A DNA stretch of 64,000 nucleotides from DASSUW01 sp036257565. GTDB lineage: Bacteria > Actinomycetota > Thermoleophilia > Solirubrobacterales > Solirubrobacteraceae. Location: the NCBI GenBank assembly GCA_036257565.1, contig DATAFH010000160.1, positions 1 to 64,000 of the forward strand, written 5' to 3'. The notes under the pieces were generated by a model. It had not been told where the DNA came from and made no database searches. It saw nothing but the letters and a program-made list of their open reading frames with translations. Both the position numbers and the translations under genes were made by a program. This document shows, one piece after another, positions 41,609-50,613 of the stretch; positions within the stretch are counted from its first letter, which is position 1, and the number at the start of each line of letters is the position of its first letter.

Positions 41609-43602
41609 GACCTCGTCCTTTCCAGCACGGATCGCCCGCGGTCGGCGATCGCCTGGCCGCTGAAGCCGAAGTGTTCGTACAGCACCTTGGCCGGCGCCGA
41701 GGCGCCGAAGCCCTCCATCGCGATGACGTCGCCCTCGTCGCCGACCCAGCGGTGCCAGCCCATCGGGCTGGCGGCCTCGACGGCGACCCGCGCCCGCACC
41801 GCGGGCGGGAGGACGCTGTCGCGGTACGCTTGGTCCTGCTCGGCGAAGCGGTCCAGGCACGGCATGCTGACCAGCCGCACATGCACCCCTTCGGCGTCGA
41901 GCAGCTTCACCGCCTCGTGCGCCTGGTGGACCTCCGAGCCCGTGCCCATGAGGATCAGCTCCGGCTCACCCTCGCTGTCGCGCAGCACATAGGCGCCGCG
42001 CTCGATCGCTTCGTCCGGCACGCCGTCCGGGCTCCACACCGGCAGGCCCTGGCGGGAGAGCGCCAGGACGGTCGGCCGGTCCGTCTGGCGCAGCGCGTGG
42101 CGCCATGCGAGCGCCGTCTCGTTGAAGCCCGCGGGGCGCACGACGTCCACGTTCGGCGTCGCTCGAAGGGTGGCGAGCTGCTCGATCGGCTGGTGGGTCG
42201 GGCCGTCCTCGCCGAGACCGATCGAGTCGTGGGTGAACACGAACGTCGATGGCAGGTGCATGATCGCCGCGATGCGGATCGCGGCCTTCATGTAGTCGCT
42301 GAAGATCAAGAAGCCGGCGCCGAACGCCCGGAACCCCATCAGGTTGAGGCCGTTGACGATCGCGCCCATCCCGTGCTCGCGGATGCCGAAGTGGATGTTG
42401 CGACCCGAGTAGTCGCCGGCCCTGATGCTGCCGCCGTCCTTGATCAGCGTGAGCGTGGAGGGCGCGAGGTCGGCCGAGCCGCCGGCGAACTCGGGAACGC
42501 GCGACGCGACCCACTGGATGACCTCCTGGGAGGCCTTGCGGGTCGCGATCATGCCGGCGTCCGGACCCTTCTTCGGCACGTCGTCGTCCCAGCCGTCGGG
42601 CAGGCGGCGCTCGAGGATGCGCTGCAGCTCGTCGCGGTGCTCGGACGCCTCGAAGCGCTCCAGCCACTCCTCGTACAGCTCGTTCCCGCGCTCGACGGCC
42701 TCGCGGAAGTGGGCGAGTGCCTCGTCGGGGACGAAGAACGGCTCCTCGCTCGGCCAGTTGTAGGCCTCCTTGGTGAGCCGGATCTCCTCCTCGCCGAGCG
42801 GCGAGCCGTGCGCCTCGTGCGTGTCCTGCTTGTTCGGCGAGCCGGGGGCGATGTGCGTGCGCAAGATGATCAGGCTCGGGCGGTCGGTCTCCCGCTGCGC
42901 GGACTCGACGGCCCGCTCCATGCTCTCGAGCCGGAGGTCCTCGCCGAGGTTCTGCACGTGCCAGCCGTACGCCTCGTAACGCTTGCCGACGTCCTCGGAG
43001 AAGGCGAGCGCGGTGTCGCCCTCGATCGAGATGTGGTTGTCGTCGTAGAAGCCGATCAGGCGGCCGAGTCCGAGGTGTCCGGCGATCGAGCTGGCCTCGG
43101 AGGCCACGCCCTCCTCCATGTCGCCGTCGGACGCGATGGTGTACGTGAAGTGACCGACGAGGTCCTCGCCGAAGCGCGCCGCGAGCATGCGCTCGCCGAG
43201 CGCGAGGCCGACGGCGGTGGAGATGCCCTGTCCCAGCGGCCCGGTCGTCGTCTCGATGCCCGGGGCGTGGCCGTACTCCGGATGCCCGGCGGCCGGGGAG
43301 CCGAGCTGGCGGAAGCTCTTGATGTCGTCGAGCGAGACCCCGTAGCCCGTCAGGTACAGGGTCGAGTACAGGAGCATCGAGGCGTGCCCCGCCGAAAGCA
43401 CGAACCGGTCGCGGGCGGGCCAATCAGGGTGCTCGGGGGAGTGGCGCATGACCCGCGTGTAGAGCAGGTACGCCACCGGAGCGAGTGCCATCGGGGTGCC
43501 GGGATGGCCGGAATTGGCCTTCTGGACCGCGTCCATCGACAGCGTGCGGATGGTGTTGATGCACAGCTCGTCGAGCGCGACGCGCTCTTCGGTGACGGAC
43601 AA
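41605..43602 (-). CDS. tkt: Transketolase
   Basis: A thiamine-diphosphate enzyme moving two-carbon units in the pentose phosphate pathway. The 665-residue protein has N-S-G-H-P-G-T-P-M (near 28), the ThDP site S-D-G-D-M-E-E-G-V plus N-H-I-S-I, the middle-domain R-E-H-G-M-G-A and H-D-S-I-G-L-G-E-D-G-P-T-H-Q-P. A TTG at 43602 preceded by the GA-rich site GAGGAGAAGAGG gives the usual N-terminus (S-V-T-E-E-R-V). The frame is open upstream to 43719, but that part is unlike transketolase. It is the first gene of the long operon ending with GH15. Confidence 0.96.
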   Translation of the reverse strand: MSVTEERVALDELCINTIRTLSMDAVQKANSGHPGTPMALAPVAYLLYTRVMRHSPEHPDWPARDRFVLSAGHASMLLYSTLYLTGYGVSLDDIKSFRQLGSPAAGHPEYGHAPGIETTTGPLGQGISTAVGLALGERMLAARFGEDLVGHFTYTIASDGDMEEGVASEASSIAGHLGLGRLIGFYDDNHISIEGDTALAFSEDVGKRYEAYGWHVQNLGEDLRLESMERAVESAQRETDRPSLIILRTHIAPGSPNKQDTHEAHGSPLGEEEIRLTKEAYNWPSEEPFFVPDEALAHFREAVERGNELYEEWLERFEASEHRDELQRILERRLPDGWDDDVPKKGPDAGMIATRKASQEVIQWVASRVPEFAGGSADLAPSTLTLIKDGGSIRAGDYSGRNIHFGIREHGMGAIVNGLNLMGFRAFGAGFLIFSDYMKAAIRIAAIMHLPSTFVFTHDSIGLGEDGPTHQPIEQLATLRATPNVDVVRPAGFNETALAWRHALRQTDRPTVLALSRQGLPVWSPDGVPDEAIERGAYVLRDSEGEPELILMGTGSEVHQAHEAVKLLDAEGVHVRLVSMPCLDRFAEQDQAYRDSVLPPAVRARVAVEAASPMGWHRWVGDEGDVIAMEGFGASAPAKVLYEHFGFSGQAIADRGRSVLERTRS

Positions 43603-43683
43603 TGCGTTCCTCTTCTCCTCGGTTGCCCCCGAAAAGCTACGCGACCCTGGAATGCGTTGCTCGGACGCGGCGTCCTTGGATTC

Positions 43684-43860
43684 ATGCACCCGTTCATCGC
43701 CGCCGAGGTGGCCAAGCACCTCATCCTCCAGCGTGAGCAGGCGACAGCCGATGCACGCCGCCTCCCGCGCAAGCCGCGCCGCAAGCCGGGACTACCATTG
43801 ATGCATGGCTACCGACGTGCGAAAGACCGACGAGCAGTGGCGCGAGGCGCTCACCTCTGA
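43684..43860 (+). CDS. Possible small basic protein upstream of msrB
   Basis: A 58-codon frame M-H-P-F-I-A-A-E-V-A-K-H-L-I... with an amphipathic helix (about 3-30) followed by a run of Arg, Lys and Pro. The opening resembles short helical proteins often seen in actinobacteria (M-x-P-x-x-A-E-x-x-A...), but I cannot name a family. It overlaps the first 56 bases of msrB in another frame, so the real product may be shorter or the frame may be chance. Confidence 0.3.
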   Translation: MHPFIAAEVAKHLILQREQATADARRLPRKPRRKPGLPLMHGYRRAKDRRAVARGAHL

Positions 43861-44206
43861 GCAGTACGAGGTGCTGCGGAAGGGCGGGACGGAGCCGGCC
43901 TTCACCGGCCGCTTCTGGAACGCCCACGACGACGGCGTCTACCGCTGCGCCGGCTGTGGCGCGGAGCTCTTCTCGTCAGGCACGAAGTTCGACTCGGGCA
44001 CGGGCTGGCCGAGCTTCACCGAGCCCAGGGTCGCCGAGGCGGTCGAGACGCGCTCCGACCACTCGTGGGGCATGAACCGCACGGAGGTCGTCTGCCGCGC
44101 GTGCGGCGGGCACCTCGGCCACCTCTTCGACGACGGCCCGCGCGACGCCGGCGGGATGCGGTACTGCATCAACTCCTGCGCTCTGGAGCTCGACACGGCG
44201 CGCTAA
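43805..44206 (+). CDS. msrB: Peptide-methionine (R)-S-oxide reductase
   Basis: Repairs R-methionine sulfoxide in oxidised proteins. The 133-residue protein has both zinc pairs (C48-x2-C51 and C97-x2-C100), the G-T-G-W-P-S-F substrate motif, R-x-x-x-G-x-H-L-G-H-L-F-x-D-G-P, and the catalytic Cys121 in R-Y-C-I-N-S. The second Cys used for recycling in many MsrB proteins (near position 68) is Ser/Gly here, so regeneration may use another Cys or direct thioredoxin attack. It converges with a small minus-strand gene. Confidence 0.96.
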   Translation: MATDVRKTDEQWREALTSEQYEVLRKGGTEPAFTGRFWNAHDDGVYRCAGCGAELFSSGTKFDSGTGWPSFTEPRVAEAVETRSDHSWGMNRTEVVCRACGGHLGHLFDDGPRDAGGMRYCINSCALELDTAR

Positions 44207-44220
44207 CGCCGGCGAGCGAC

Positions 44221-44424
44221 TCAGCCGACCTGCGGGCCGGAGAGCTGCGCGCGGAGTGAGGCGATCTCGGTGACCGCGAGGCCGACGTACTCCGCGTGCG
44301 ACGCGGCGATGTCGTTCTCGAGGTCAGCCATGTAGAGGGCGTTGTCGCCCAGGCCGGCCTCGAGGGCTTCGAGACGCTCGGCCTGCAGGCGGTGGAGCCG
44401 GTTGCGGGCGTCGGTGGCGGTCAT
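44221..44424 (-). CDS. Small conserved helical protein
   Basis: A 67-residue protein, nearly all helix: M-T-A-T-D-A-R-N-R-L-H-R-L-Q-A-E-R ... and ending E-I-A-S-L-R-A-Q-L-S-G-P-Q-V-G. Heptad-like Leu spacing suggests a coiled coil. I do not know its function. Strong third-position GC bias and a clean 14-base gap to msrB support a real gene. No clear ribosome binding site is seen. It may be co-transcribed with the DksA-like gene 105 bases upstream. Confidence 0.65.
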   Translation of the reverse strand: MTATDARNRLHRLQAERLEALEAGLGDNALYMADLENDIAASHAEYVGLAVTEIASLRAQLSGPQVG

Positions 44425-44528
44425 GGGTGCAATGTCGCAGCGGGGGGACCGGGGGCCAATGTAGAGAGGCCACACCCTTGGCGGCGGTGAGCCTGTGTCT
44501 GTTGGTGCGGCTCCCCGCCCCCTCCGGA

Positions 44529-44876
44529 TCACTGCGCGCGGCGAGCGCACTCGATGCAGAGCACGCTCTCGGGCGCCGCGCGCAGCCGCGCGGGCGCGAT
44601 CGGCCCGCCGCAGGCGTCGCAGACGCCGTAGCTGCCGTCGTCGAGCTTGGCCAGCGCGCGGGTGATCCGCTCCTCGCTGACCTCGAGGCTGGTGCCCACG
44701 CCGACGTCGGTGAGGCGGCTGATCGCCTCGGTCGTCCCGTCGCCGATGCGCTTGCCGAAGGAGAGCTGCGAGCCGCGCTCCGGCCGTCGCGCAAGGCCCG
44801 CGATCCGGTCCCGCAGCTCCGTCTGTCGCTCACGCAGGATGCGCTCGACCTCGGCGAGGTCCGGCGGGTCGGTCAT
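44529..44876 (-). CDS. DksA/TraR C4-type zinc finger protein
   Basis: A 115-residue protein. A coiled-coil N-terminus (1-35) leads to the TraR/DksA zinc finger with C86-x2-C89 and C107-x2-C110, and with Y-G-V-C-D-A-C-G-G-P-I and L-C-I-E-C as in the family. The coiled coil is shorter than in E. coli DksA, and the D-x-x-D-A tip is not present. It is thus closer to the short actinobacterial form. It probably binds the RNA polymerase secondary channel; this is inference from the family. Confidence 0.9.
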   Translation of the reverse strand: MTDPPDLAEVERILRERQTELRDRIAGLARRPERGSQLSFGKRIGDGTTEAISRLTDVGVGTSLEVSEERITRALAKLDDGSYGVCDACGGPIAPARLRAAPESVLCIECARRAQ

Positions 44877-44933
44877 CCCCTCAGGCTACGCGGTCCTTGA
44901 CGTACGTCTCGGCGCTGTGTGAGGTGAAGGAGG

Positions 44934-46244
44934 GTGCACGACGTCCTCGACATGCGCGAGATGCTCCGCGACGAGATCATCCAGCTACGTGAGTCCGGTC
45001 ACGTGCTCGACGATCTCGCGACGTCGGCCGGCGCGATCGACGCGGCGAGCGACGTGGAGGTACGGGGGCGGCTCGCCGAGCTCGAGGCGGCGCCCATGGC
45101 CGCGGGCTGGCCGTATCACGAGCCGTCGCAGCTCGAGGCGATCGAGGGGGAGCAGCCCGCGGCGCCCGAGCCCGCGCAACTTTCCCTCGACGAGTCCGCT
45201 CTCCATGGCCGCATCCTCGGCGCATGGCTCGGCCGGTGCGCCGGGTGCATGCTCGGCAAGCCGGTCGAGAGCTGGCAGCGGTCGCAGATCAGGGAGTACC
45301 TCCAGCACCGCCGCGCGTATCCGATCCGCGACTACCTGCCGCCGGCCGAGCCGGGGCCTCACGACCATCCACCCCTGCACCCGTCATGGGCGGAGACCAC
45401 GCTCGGGCGCATCGGCGGCGTCGCGCGAGACGACGACATCGACTACACGATCCTCGCGCTGCACATCCTCGACACCTACGGACCCGGCTTTACGACGGCG
45501 GACGTCGCGACAGAGTGGCTGCGCCGGTTCCCGTTCGCCCAGCTCTACACCGCCGAGCGAGCGGCTTACCGGAACCTCATCCTGGGGCTCCGACCACCGG
45601 CGACCGCCGTGCACGTCAACCCGTACCGGGAATGGATCGGGGCACAGATCCGCGCGGACGCCTTCGGCTACGTCTCTCCCGGCGATCCGGCGCACGCCGC
45701 CCGCCTCGCGTACAAGGATGCGCGCCTCTCGCACACGGCGAACGGCATCTTCGGCGCCATGTGGTCCGCGGCACTCGTCGCGGCAAGCTTCGCCGAGCGC
45801 TCGATGGGCGACGCGCTGCGCTCGGCGCTCGCCGCCGTGCCGGCACGCTCGCGGCTCGCCGAGGCATTGCGCGGAGTCGCCGACCTGCGCGCTCGGGACC
45901 TGGATTGGGAGGCTGCCCGGGACGCCATCGAGGAGCGTCACGGCGCCCTCAGCCCTGTCCATACCATCAACAATGCGGCCGTTGTCGCAGCCGCCCTGTT
46001 GTGGGGCGAGGGGGACTTCACGCGGACGATCGGCCTGGCCGTGCAGGGCGGTTGGGACACCGACTGCAACGGCGCCACAGCCGGGTCGGCCTTCGGCGCC
46101 ATGCACGGCGTCCATGCGCTGCCGGCGCACTGGACCGCGCCGCTGGAAGACAGGATCCGAACCGCGCTCTTCGGCTTCGACGGCGCGCGGCCATCCGCGC
46201 TCGCCGAGCGAACGCTGCGCGTCGCCCTTCGGCCGATGGGCTAG
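44934..46244 (+). CDS. ADP-ribosylglycohydrolase family protein
   Basis: A 436-residue protein of the DraG/ARH family. After an unassigned N-terminal region of about 90 residues comes the G-A-W-L-G-R-C-A-G-C-M-L-G-K-P start of the fold, then R-D-D-D-I-D-Y-T with metal-binding acids, N-N-A-A-V-V-A-A-A-L, and the C-terminal metal motif G-G-W-D-T-D-C-N-G-A-T-A-G. These are the dinuclear Mg/Mn ligands of ADP-ribosyl hydrolases. The target is unknown; no ADP-ribosyltransferase is nearby. It starts with GTG after a 57-base gap from the divergent DksA-like gene. Confidence 0.9.
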   Translation: MHDVLDMREMLRDEIIQLRESGHVLDDLATSAGAIDAASDVEVRGRLAELEAAPMAAGWPYHEPSQLEAIEGEQPAAPEPAQLSLDESALHGRILGAWLGRCAGCMLGKPVESWQRSQIREYLQHRRAYPIRDYLPPAEPGPHDHPPLHPSWAETTLGRIGGVARDDDIDYTILALHILDTYGPGFTTADVATEWLRRFPFAQLYTAERAAYRNLILGLRPPATAVHVNPYREWIGAQIRADAFGYVSPGDPAHAARLAYKDARLSHTANGIFGAMWSAALVAASFAERSMGDALRSALAAVPARSRLAEALRGVADLRARDLDWEAARDAIEERHGALSPVHTINNAAVVAAALLWGEGDFTRTIGLAVQGGWDTDCNGATAGSAFGAMHGVHALPAHWTAPLEDRIRTALFGFDGARPSALAERTLRVALRPMG

Positions 46245-46289
46245 GCGTACACGCCGAGCCGCGCTGGCCGACGGCGCGTAGGGCTTACC

Positions 46290-46961
46290 GTGAACGGGGT
46301 GGCGACGGTGACGGTCCGGGGGCTCGTGAAGACGTTCGGCGAAGGTCGAGCCGCCCGCCGCGTGCTGGACGGGACCGACCTCACGGTCCAGGCCGGCGAG
46401 GTCGTGGCGATCCTCGGGCGGTCGGGCTCCGGCAAGTCGACGCTGTTGCACCTCCTCGGCGGCCTCGACCGGGCCGACGCGGGCACGATCGAGGTCGCGG
46501 GCATGGACGTGTCCGGCGCCGACGAGCGACAGCTGAGCGCGCTGCGCCGCCGCCGCGTGGGCTTCGTCTTCCAGTTCTTCCACCTGCTGCCCGAGCTCAC
46601 CGGTGAGGCGAACGTGCTCCTTGCGGGTCGGGTGCGCGGCGCCCATCCGGACGCCGCCGCCCGCGGGCGTGAACTGATCGACGGCCTCGGCCTGCGGCCG
46701 GTCGCCGAGTCGCTGCCGAGCCGCCTGTCGGGCGGCGAGCAGCAGCGCTTCGCGATCGCCCGCGCGCTGGTCAACGACCCCGCGGTGCTGCTCGCCGACG
46801 AGCCGACGGGCAACCTCGACGTGGAGGCGGGCGCGGAGGTGCTGCGCCTGCTCCGCGCCGGCGCGGCCGGCGGCCGGGCGGTGGTGCTGGTGACGCACGA
46901 GCGCGCGGCCGCCGAGGCCGCCGATCGGGTGCTGACGCTGCACGAGGGACGGCTCGTGTGA
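46290..46961 (+). CDS. ABC transporter ATPase (LolD/MacB type)
   Basis: A 223-residue ATPase with the Walker A G-R-S-G-S-G-K-S-T (43-51), V-F-Q-F-F-H-L-L-P-E-L-T at the Q-loop (typical of LolD/MacB), L-S-G-G-E-Q-Q-R, and the Walker B L-L-A-D-E-P-T-G-N-L-D. The stop overlaps the FtsX-like permease start by four bases. With that permease it forms a mechanotransmission-type ABC system rather than an importer. Substrate unknown. Confidence 0.94.
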   Translation: MNGVATVTVRGLVKTFGEGRAARRVLDGTDLTVQAGEVVAILGRSGSGKSTLLHLLGGLDRADAGTIEVAGMDVSGADERQLSALRRRRVGFVFQFFHLLPELTGEANVLLAGRVRGAHPDAAARGRELIDGLGLRPVAESLPSRLSGGEQQRFAIARALVNDPAVLLADEPTGNLDVEAGAEVLRLLRAGAAGGRAVVLVTHERAAAEAADRVLTLHEGRLV

Positions 46962-49192
46962 TCGCTCTCGCGCTCGCGGGCCTGCGCGCGCGGCGCTCGC
47001 GGACGCTGCTGGCCGCTCTCGGAGTGCTCGCCGCGTCGCTCGTCGTCGGGACGGGCGTCAGCGTCGGCTACGCGCTTGCGACGGGCTTCGAGCGCGCGGC
47101 CGAGCAGGCCGACCTGCCGGACATCGTCGCGCGCTTCGACGACACGGGCACCGAGCCGCTCGACGAGCGCGTGCGGGCGCTGCCCAACCTCGCGGCCCGC
47201 TCGTACCGCTTCGAGCGCACGAACATCCCGCTCACCGCCAACGGCCACCACACCCACCAGGGCGCCTTCCACGTCCTGCTCGGCGACCGCCGCGGCTATC
47301 TCGTCGCCGAGGGGCGCGACCTGTCAGGGCGCCCCGGCGAGGTCGTGGCCGAGCAGGGGCTCGCGCGCGAGTGGGGGCTGCGCGTCGGGGACACGATCGA
47401 CGTCGGCCGCGCCGGGGCGCTGCGGCTGGTCGGCATTGCCGTCTCGCCCGACAACGTGGCGTACCCGCTCGCGCGCGCGGCGCGCGTGTACCTGCCCGAC
47501 GTCTACGGGGCCGACACGCCGGCCAACCTCGCGCTGCTGTGGCTCAACGACCCGACCAAGGCCGACGTCACGCTCACGCAGGCCCGCTCGGTGTCGTTCG
47601 GCCTCGGCCGCCTGGAGTTCGTCACCCGCGACGGCGTGAAGGTCCTGCTCGGGCAGGCGGCCGGGATCGTGATCTCGCTGCTCGTGGCCTTCTCGCTCGT
47701 GGCGCTCGTGGCGGCGGGGACGATGCTGGCGGCCGGCGCCCACGCCGACGTGCAGCGGCGACTGGCCGCACTCGGCGTGCAGCGTGCGCTCGGCTTCTCC
47801 CCCGCGCGCATCGCCGGGCTCCAGGCCACGGAGGCGGCGCTCCTCTCCCTGCCGGCGGCCGCGGCCGGCATCGCCATCGGGGCGCTGGTGGTGGCCGGTC
47901 CGTCGGCCGCCCTCCTCGCCTCGCTCAACGAGCGGCCGCCGGGCTGGGCGCTGCTCGGCCCGCTCGCCCTCGCGCTCGCCGCCGTGACGGTCATCGTCGT
48001 CGCCGCGGCGACCTGGCCCGCGTGGCGGGCGGCGCGCCGCCCGCCGGCCGCGATCCTTCGCGGAGGAGACGTGGATCCCCGTTCGGGAGGGCGGGCACCG
48101 GGCGGGAGCTTCGCGGTGCTGGGGGCGCGGTTCGCCACGGCCGCCCGGGCCCGGTGGGCGGCGACGGTGGCGACGATCGCGGTGTGCGCGGGGGTCGTCA
48201 CGCTCATGCTCGCGCTCGCCTCGCTGCTCGAGCGGCTGCGCGACGACCCGGGGACGGTCGGCAAGCGCTACCAGCTCACCGTGCCGCTCGACGCTTCGCT
48301 CGCGGGTCGGGTCGACGACGTCCCCGGCGTCGCCGGCGTCGCGCCCCGCTACACGGCCGACGCCGCGGACTCGTACCGGCTCGGCGAGCCGCTGCGGCTC
48401 GTCGCCTTCCCCGGCGACCACACGCGCCTCGAGGCGCCGCCGCTCGCCGCCGGCCGGCGGCTGAGCGGCCCCGGCGAGATCGAGGTCGGTCTTGGGCTGG
48501 CCGACGCGCTGGGGCTGCGCCCGGGTTCGACCTTCGCGGTCCAGCTTCCCGGAGGCACGGAGGCGCGGTTCCGCGTCGCCGGCGTCGTACGGGCGCTCGA
48601 GAACGACGGGCGGATCGGCTGGGTCCGGCCCACGCGGCTGCTCGACGACGACCCCGACCTGCGGCCGTCGCTGGCCGTGCGGCTCGAGGGCGGCGCCGAC
48701 CGCGACGCGGTGACCCGCGAGCTGGTGGCGCTCGGCGCGCCGCCGCAGTCCGCGTCGGCGGCCACGACCCGCAACGCCCAGTTCCTCGGCGTGCTCGCCT
48801 CGGTGCTGCGCGGCGTGGGGCTGGCCGTCGGGCTCGTGTGCCTGTACGCGCTCGTGCAGGCGCTCGCGGTGACCGCGCGCGAGCGCCGCGGCGCCGTCGC
48901 GCTGTTGCGCGCCTGCGGGGGCGATGCCGGCACGGTTGCGCGCGTGTTGCTGGGCGCCGCCACCGCGGTCGCGCTGCCGGGCGCCGTGCTGGGCGTGGTG
49001 CTCGAGCTGACGGTCATGGGGCCGGTGGTCGCCCACCTGGCCGCGGGCTTCGCGTCGCTCCCGATCGCCCCTGGCCCCGGCCAGGTGGTGCTCGTCGTGG
49101 CCGGCCTGCTGGCGCTCGCCGCCGTCGCGACCGCGCTGGTCGCCCGGCGCGTCCTGCGCGAGCCCGTCGTCGTGGGGCTGCGGGAGGGGTGA
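46958..49192 (+). CDS. FtsX-like ABC permease (double FtsX domain)
   Basis: A 744-residue membrane protein. One N-terminal membrane helix (about 14-36) is followed by an outside domain to about 235, three helices of a first FtsX domain (about 235-365), a further N-terminal-like helix near 400, a second outside domain, and three more helices at the C-terminus (about 625-735). This 8-helix, duplicated architecture is typical of actinobacterial MacB-family permeases. It has GTG start coupling to the ATPase, and its stop shares a base with the start of the lipoprotein gene. Confidence 0.92.
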   Translation: MIALALAGLRARRSRTLLAALGVLAASLVVGTGVSVGYALATGFERAAEQADLPDIVARFDDTGTEPLDERVRALPNLAARSYRFERTNIPLTANGHHTHQGAFHVLLGDRRGYLVAEGRDLSGRPGEVVAEQGLAREWGLRVGDTIDVGRAGALRLVGIAVSPDNVAYPLARAARVYLPDVYGADTPANLALLWLNDPTKADVTLTQARSVSFGLGRLEFVTRDGVKVLLGQAAGIVISLLVAFSLVALVAAGTMLAAGAHADVQRRLAALGVQRALGFSPARIAGLQATEAALLSLPAAAAGIAIGALVVAGPSAALLASLNERPPGWALLGPLALALAAVTVIVVAAATWPAWRAARRPPAAILRGGDVDPRSGGRAPGGSFAVLGARFATAARARWAATVATIAVCAGVVTLMLALASLLERLRDDPGTVGKRYQLTVPLDASLAGRVDDVPGVAGVAPRYTADAADSYRLGEPLRLVAFPGDHTRLEAPPLAAGRRLSGPGEIEVGLGLADALGLRPGSTFAVQLPGGTEARFRVAGVVRALENDGRIGWVRPTRLLDDDPDLRPSLAVRLEGGADRDAVTRELVALGAPPQSASAATTRNAQFLGVLASVLRGVGLAVGLVCLYALVQALAVTARERRGAVALLRACGGDAGTVARVLLGAATAVALPGAVLGVVLELTVMGPVVAHLAAGFASLPIAPGPGQVVLVVAGLLALAAVATALVARRVLREPVVVGLREG

Positions 49193-50613
49193 TGCGCGCG
49201 CTGCCGCTCATCGCCCTGCTCGCGCTCGCCGGCTGCGGCGGCACCGCGCCTGCCGCCGCGCCGCCCGCCACCTCGACCCTCCAGGCCACGCTCGTCGACC
49301 GCGACGGCGACGGCTTCCTCGAGCGCGGCGGCCCGGGCGAGCCGCTGCGCGACCGCGGCACGCCGGCGCGGCCGGGGCGCACGCTGGCGGTCTTCGGCCA
49401 GCTGACCGACACGCATGTGCGCGACGAGGAGTCACCCGCCCGCGTGCCGTTTCTCGACCGCCTGGGCGCGCCGCTCAACTCGACGTTCCGGCCCCAGGAG
49501 GCGCTCTCCGCCCAGGTGCTCGACGCCGCCGTGCGAGGGCTGGCACGCGAGCGGCCCGAGGCGGTGGTGGTCACGGGCGACATCGTCGACTCCGCGCAGG
49601 AGAACGAGCTCGAGACGGCGATCGGGGTGCTGGAGGGCGGCGTCGTGCGCCCGGACAGCGGCGCCCGGGGCTACGACGGCGTGCAGGCCGCCGGCAACCC
49701 GGACCCGTTCTACTTCCGGCCGGACAACGACGCGCCGCGCCATCCGGGGGCGCTGGCGGCCGCGCAGCGGGAGTTCCGTGCGGCGGGCCTCGGCGTGCCG
49801 TGGTACCCGGCGATCGGCAACCACGACGTGTTCGTGCAGGGCGAGGTGCCCGCCACCGGCGCGATCGAGGAGCTGGCCACTGGGTCCCGACTCATCACCG
49901 GCCTCGACCCCGGCTTCCAGCCGTCGCTCGACGAGGAGAATGCCGCGAGCATCGTCGACTCGCTGCTCACGTACGGCGACGCATACGGTCGCTCCGAGCC
50001 CGTTGCCGCCGACGCCGCTCGCCGTCACCCGGACGCGGACGAGGTCGTCGCGCGGCTGGCGGGCGCGGCCGGCGTCCGCACCGCGACGGGCGGCCGCCTG
50101 GACTACGCGTTCGACCTCGGCCCCGAGGGCCGCGGCATCGTGCTCGACACCGTCGACCGGGGCGGCGGCTCGCGCGGGAGGGTCGGCGCCGCTCAGGTGA
50201 CCTGGCTGCGCCGCGAGGTCGCGCGCGCGGGAGGCCGCTGGGTGGTTGTCTTCGCGCACAACCCGCTCGAGTCCGCGGACGGCGGCGAGGCCGCGCTCGC
50301 GGTGCTCGACGCGGCGCCGCGCGTCGTGGCGGTGGTGGCCGGCAACCGCCACCACAACACGATCGAGCCGCGCGGGCACCTGTGGCTCGTCGGCACGTCG
50401 TCGCTGGCGGACTTCCCGCAGCAGGGGCGGATGTTCCGGCTCCGGGAGGCAGGGGACGGCGTGGCGCTCGAGACGTGGATGGTCGACCACGACGGCCGCG
50501 GCCTGGCGGGCATCGCCCGCGAGCTGGCGTACCTCGACGCCCAGGGCGGCCGGCCGCAAGGGCTCGCCGGCCGGCCCGAGGACCGCAACGCGCGACTCTT
50601 CGTGGCGGGATGA
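49192..50613 (+). CDS. Lipoprotein metallophosphoesterase (TIGR03767/TMP05-like)
   Basis: A 473-residue exported lipoprotein. The signal peptide ends in the lipobox L-A-L-A-G-C (about 11-16). The phosphoesterase motifs follow: Q-L-T-D-T-H, V-V-T-G-D-I-V-D, I-G-N-H-D, F-A-H-N-P-L, and G-N-R-H-H-N (usual G-H-x-H). The spacing matches the actinobacterial group known as TIGR03767-type metallophosphoesterases, with long insertions between motifs. It is probably tethered outside the membrane. The ATG overlaps the permease stop, so it may act with the ABC system; the substrate is unknown. Confidence 0.88.
   Translation: MRALPLIALLALAGCGGTAPAAAPPATSTLQATLVDRDGDGFLERGGPGEPLRDRGTPARPGRTLAVFGQLTDTHVRDEESPARVPFLDRLGAPLNSTFRPQEALSAQVLDAAVRGLARERPEAVVVTGDIVDSAQENELETAIGVLEGGVVRPDSGARGYDGVQAAGNPDPFYFRPDNDAPRHPGALAAAQREFRAAGLGVPWYPAIGNHDVFVQGEVPATGAIEELATGSRLITGLDPGFQPSLDEENAASIVDSLLTYGDAYGRSEPVAADAARRHPDADEVVARLAGAAGVRTATGGRLDYAFDLGPEGRGIVLDTVDRGGGSRGRVGAAQVTWLRREVARAGGRWVVVFAHNPLESADGGEAALAVLDAAPRVVAVVAGNRHHNTIEPRGHLWLVGTSSLADFPQQGRMFRLREAGDGVALETWMVDHDGRGLAGIARELAYLDAQGGRPQGLAGRPEDRNARLFVAG

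Noticed and set aside
44425..44528. Small RNA between the DksA-like and the small helical gene
   Set aside because: Only G-rich and C-rich runs are seen, with no stable separate hairpin that I can define.
46245..46289. Riboswitch or attenuator before the ABC operon
   Set aside because: The gap is only 45 bases and shows no convincing paired structure.
49192..50613. Phosphoesterase as part of a phosphate-starvation regulon
   Set aside because: No PHO box or phosphate transporter is visible nearby.
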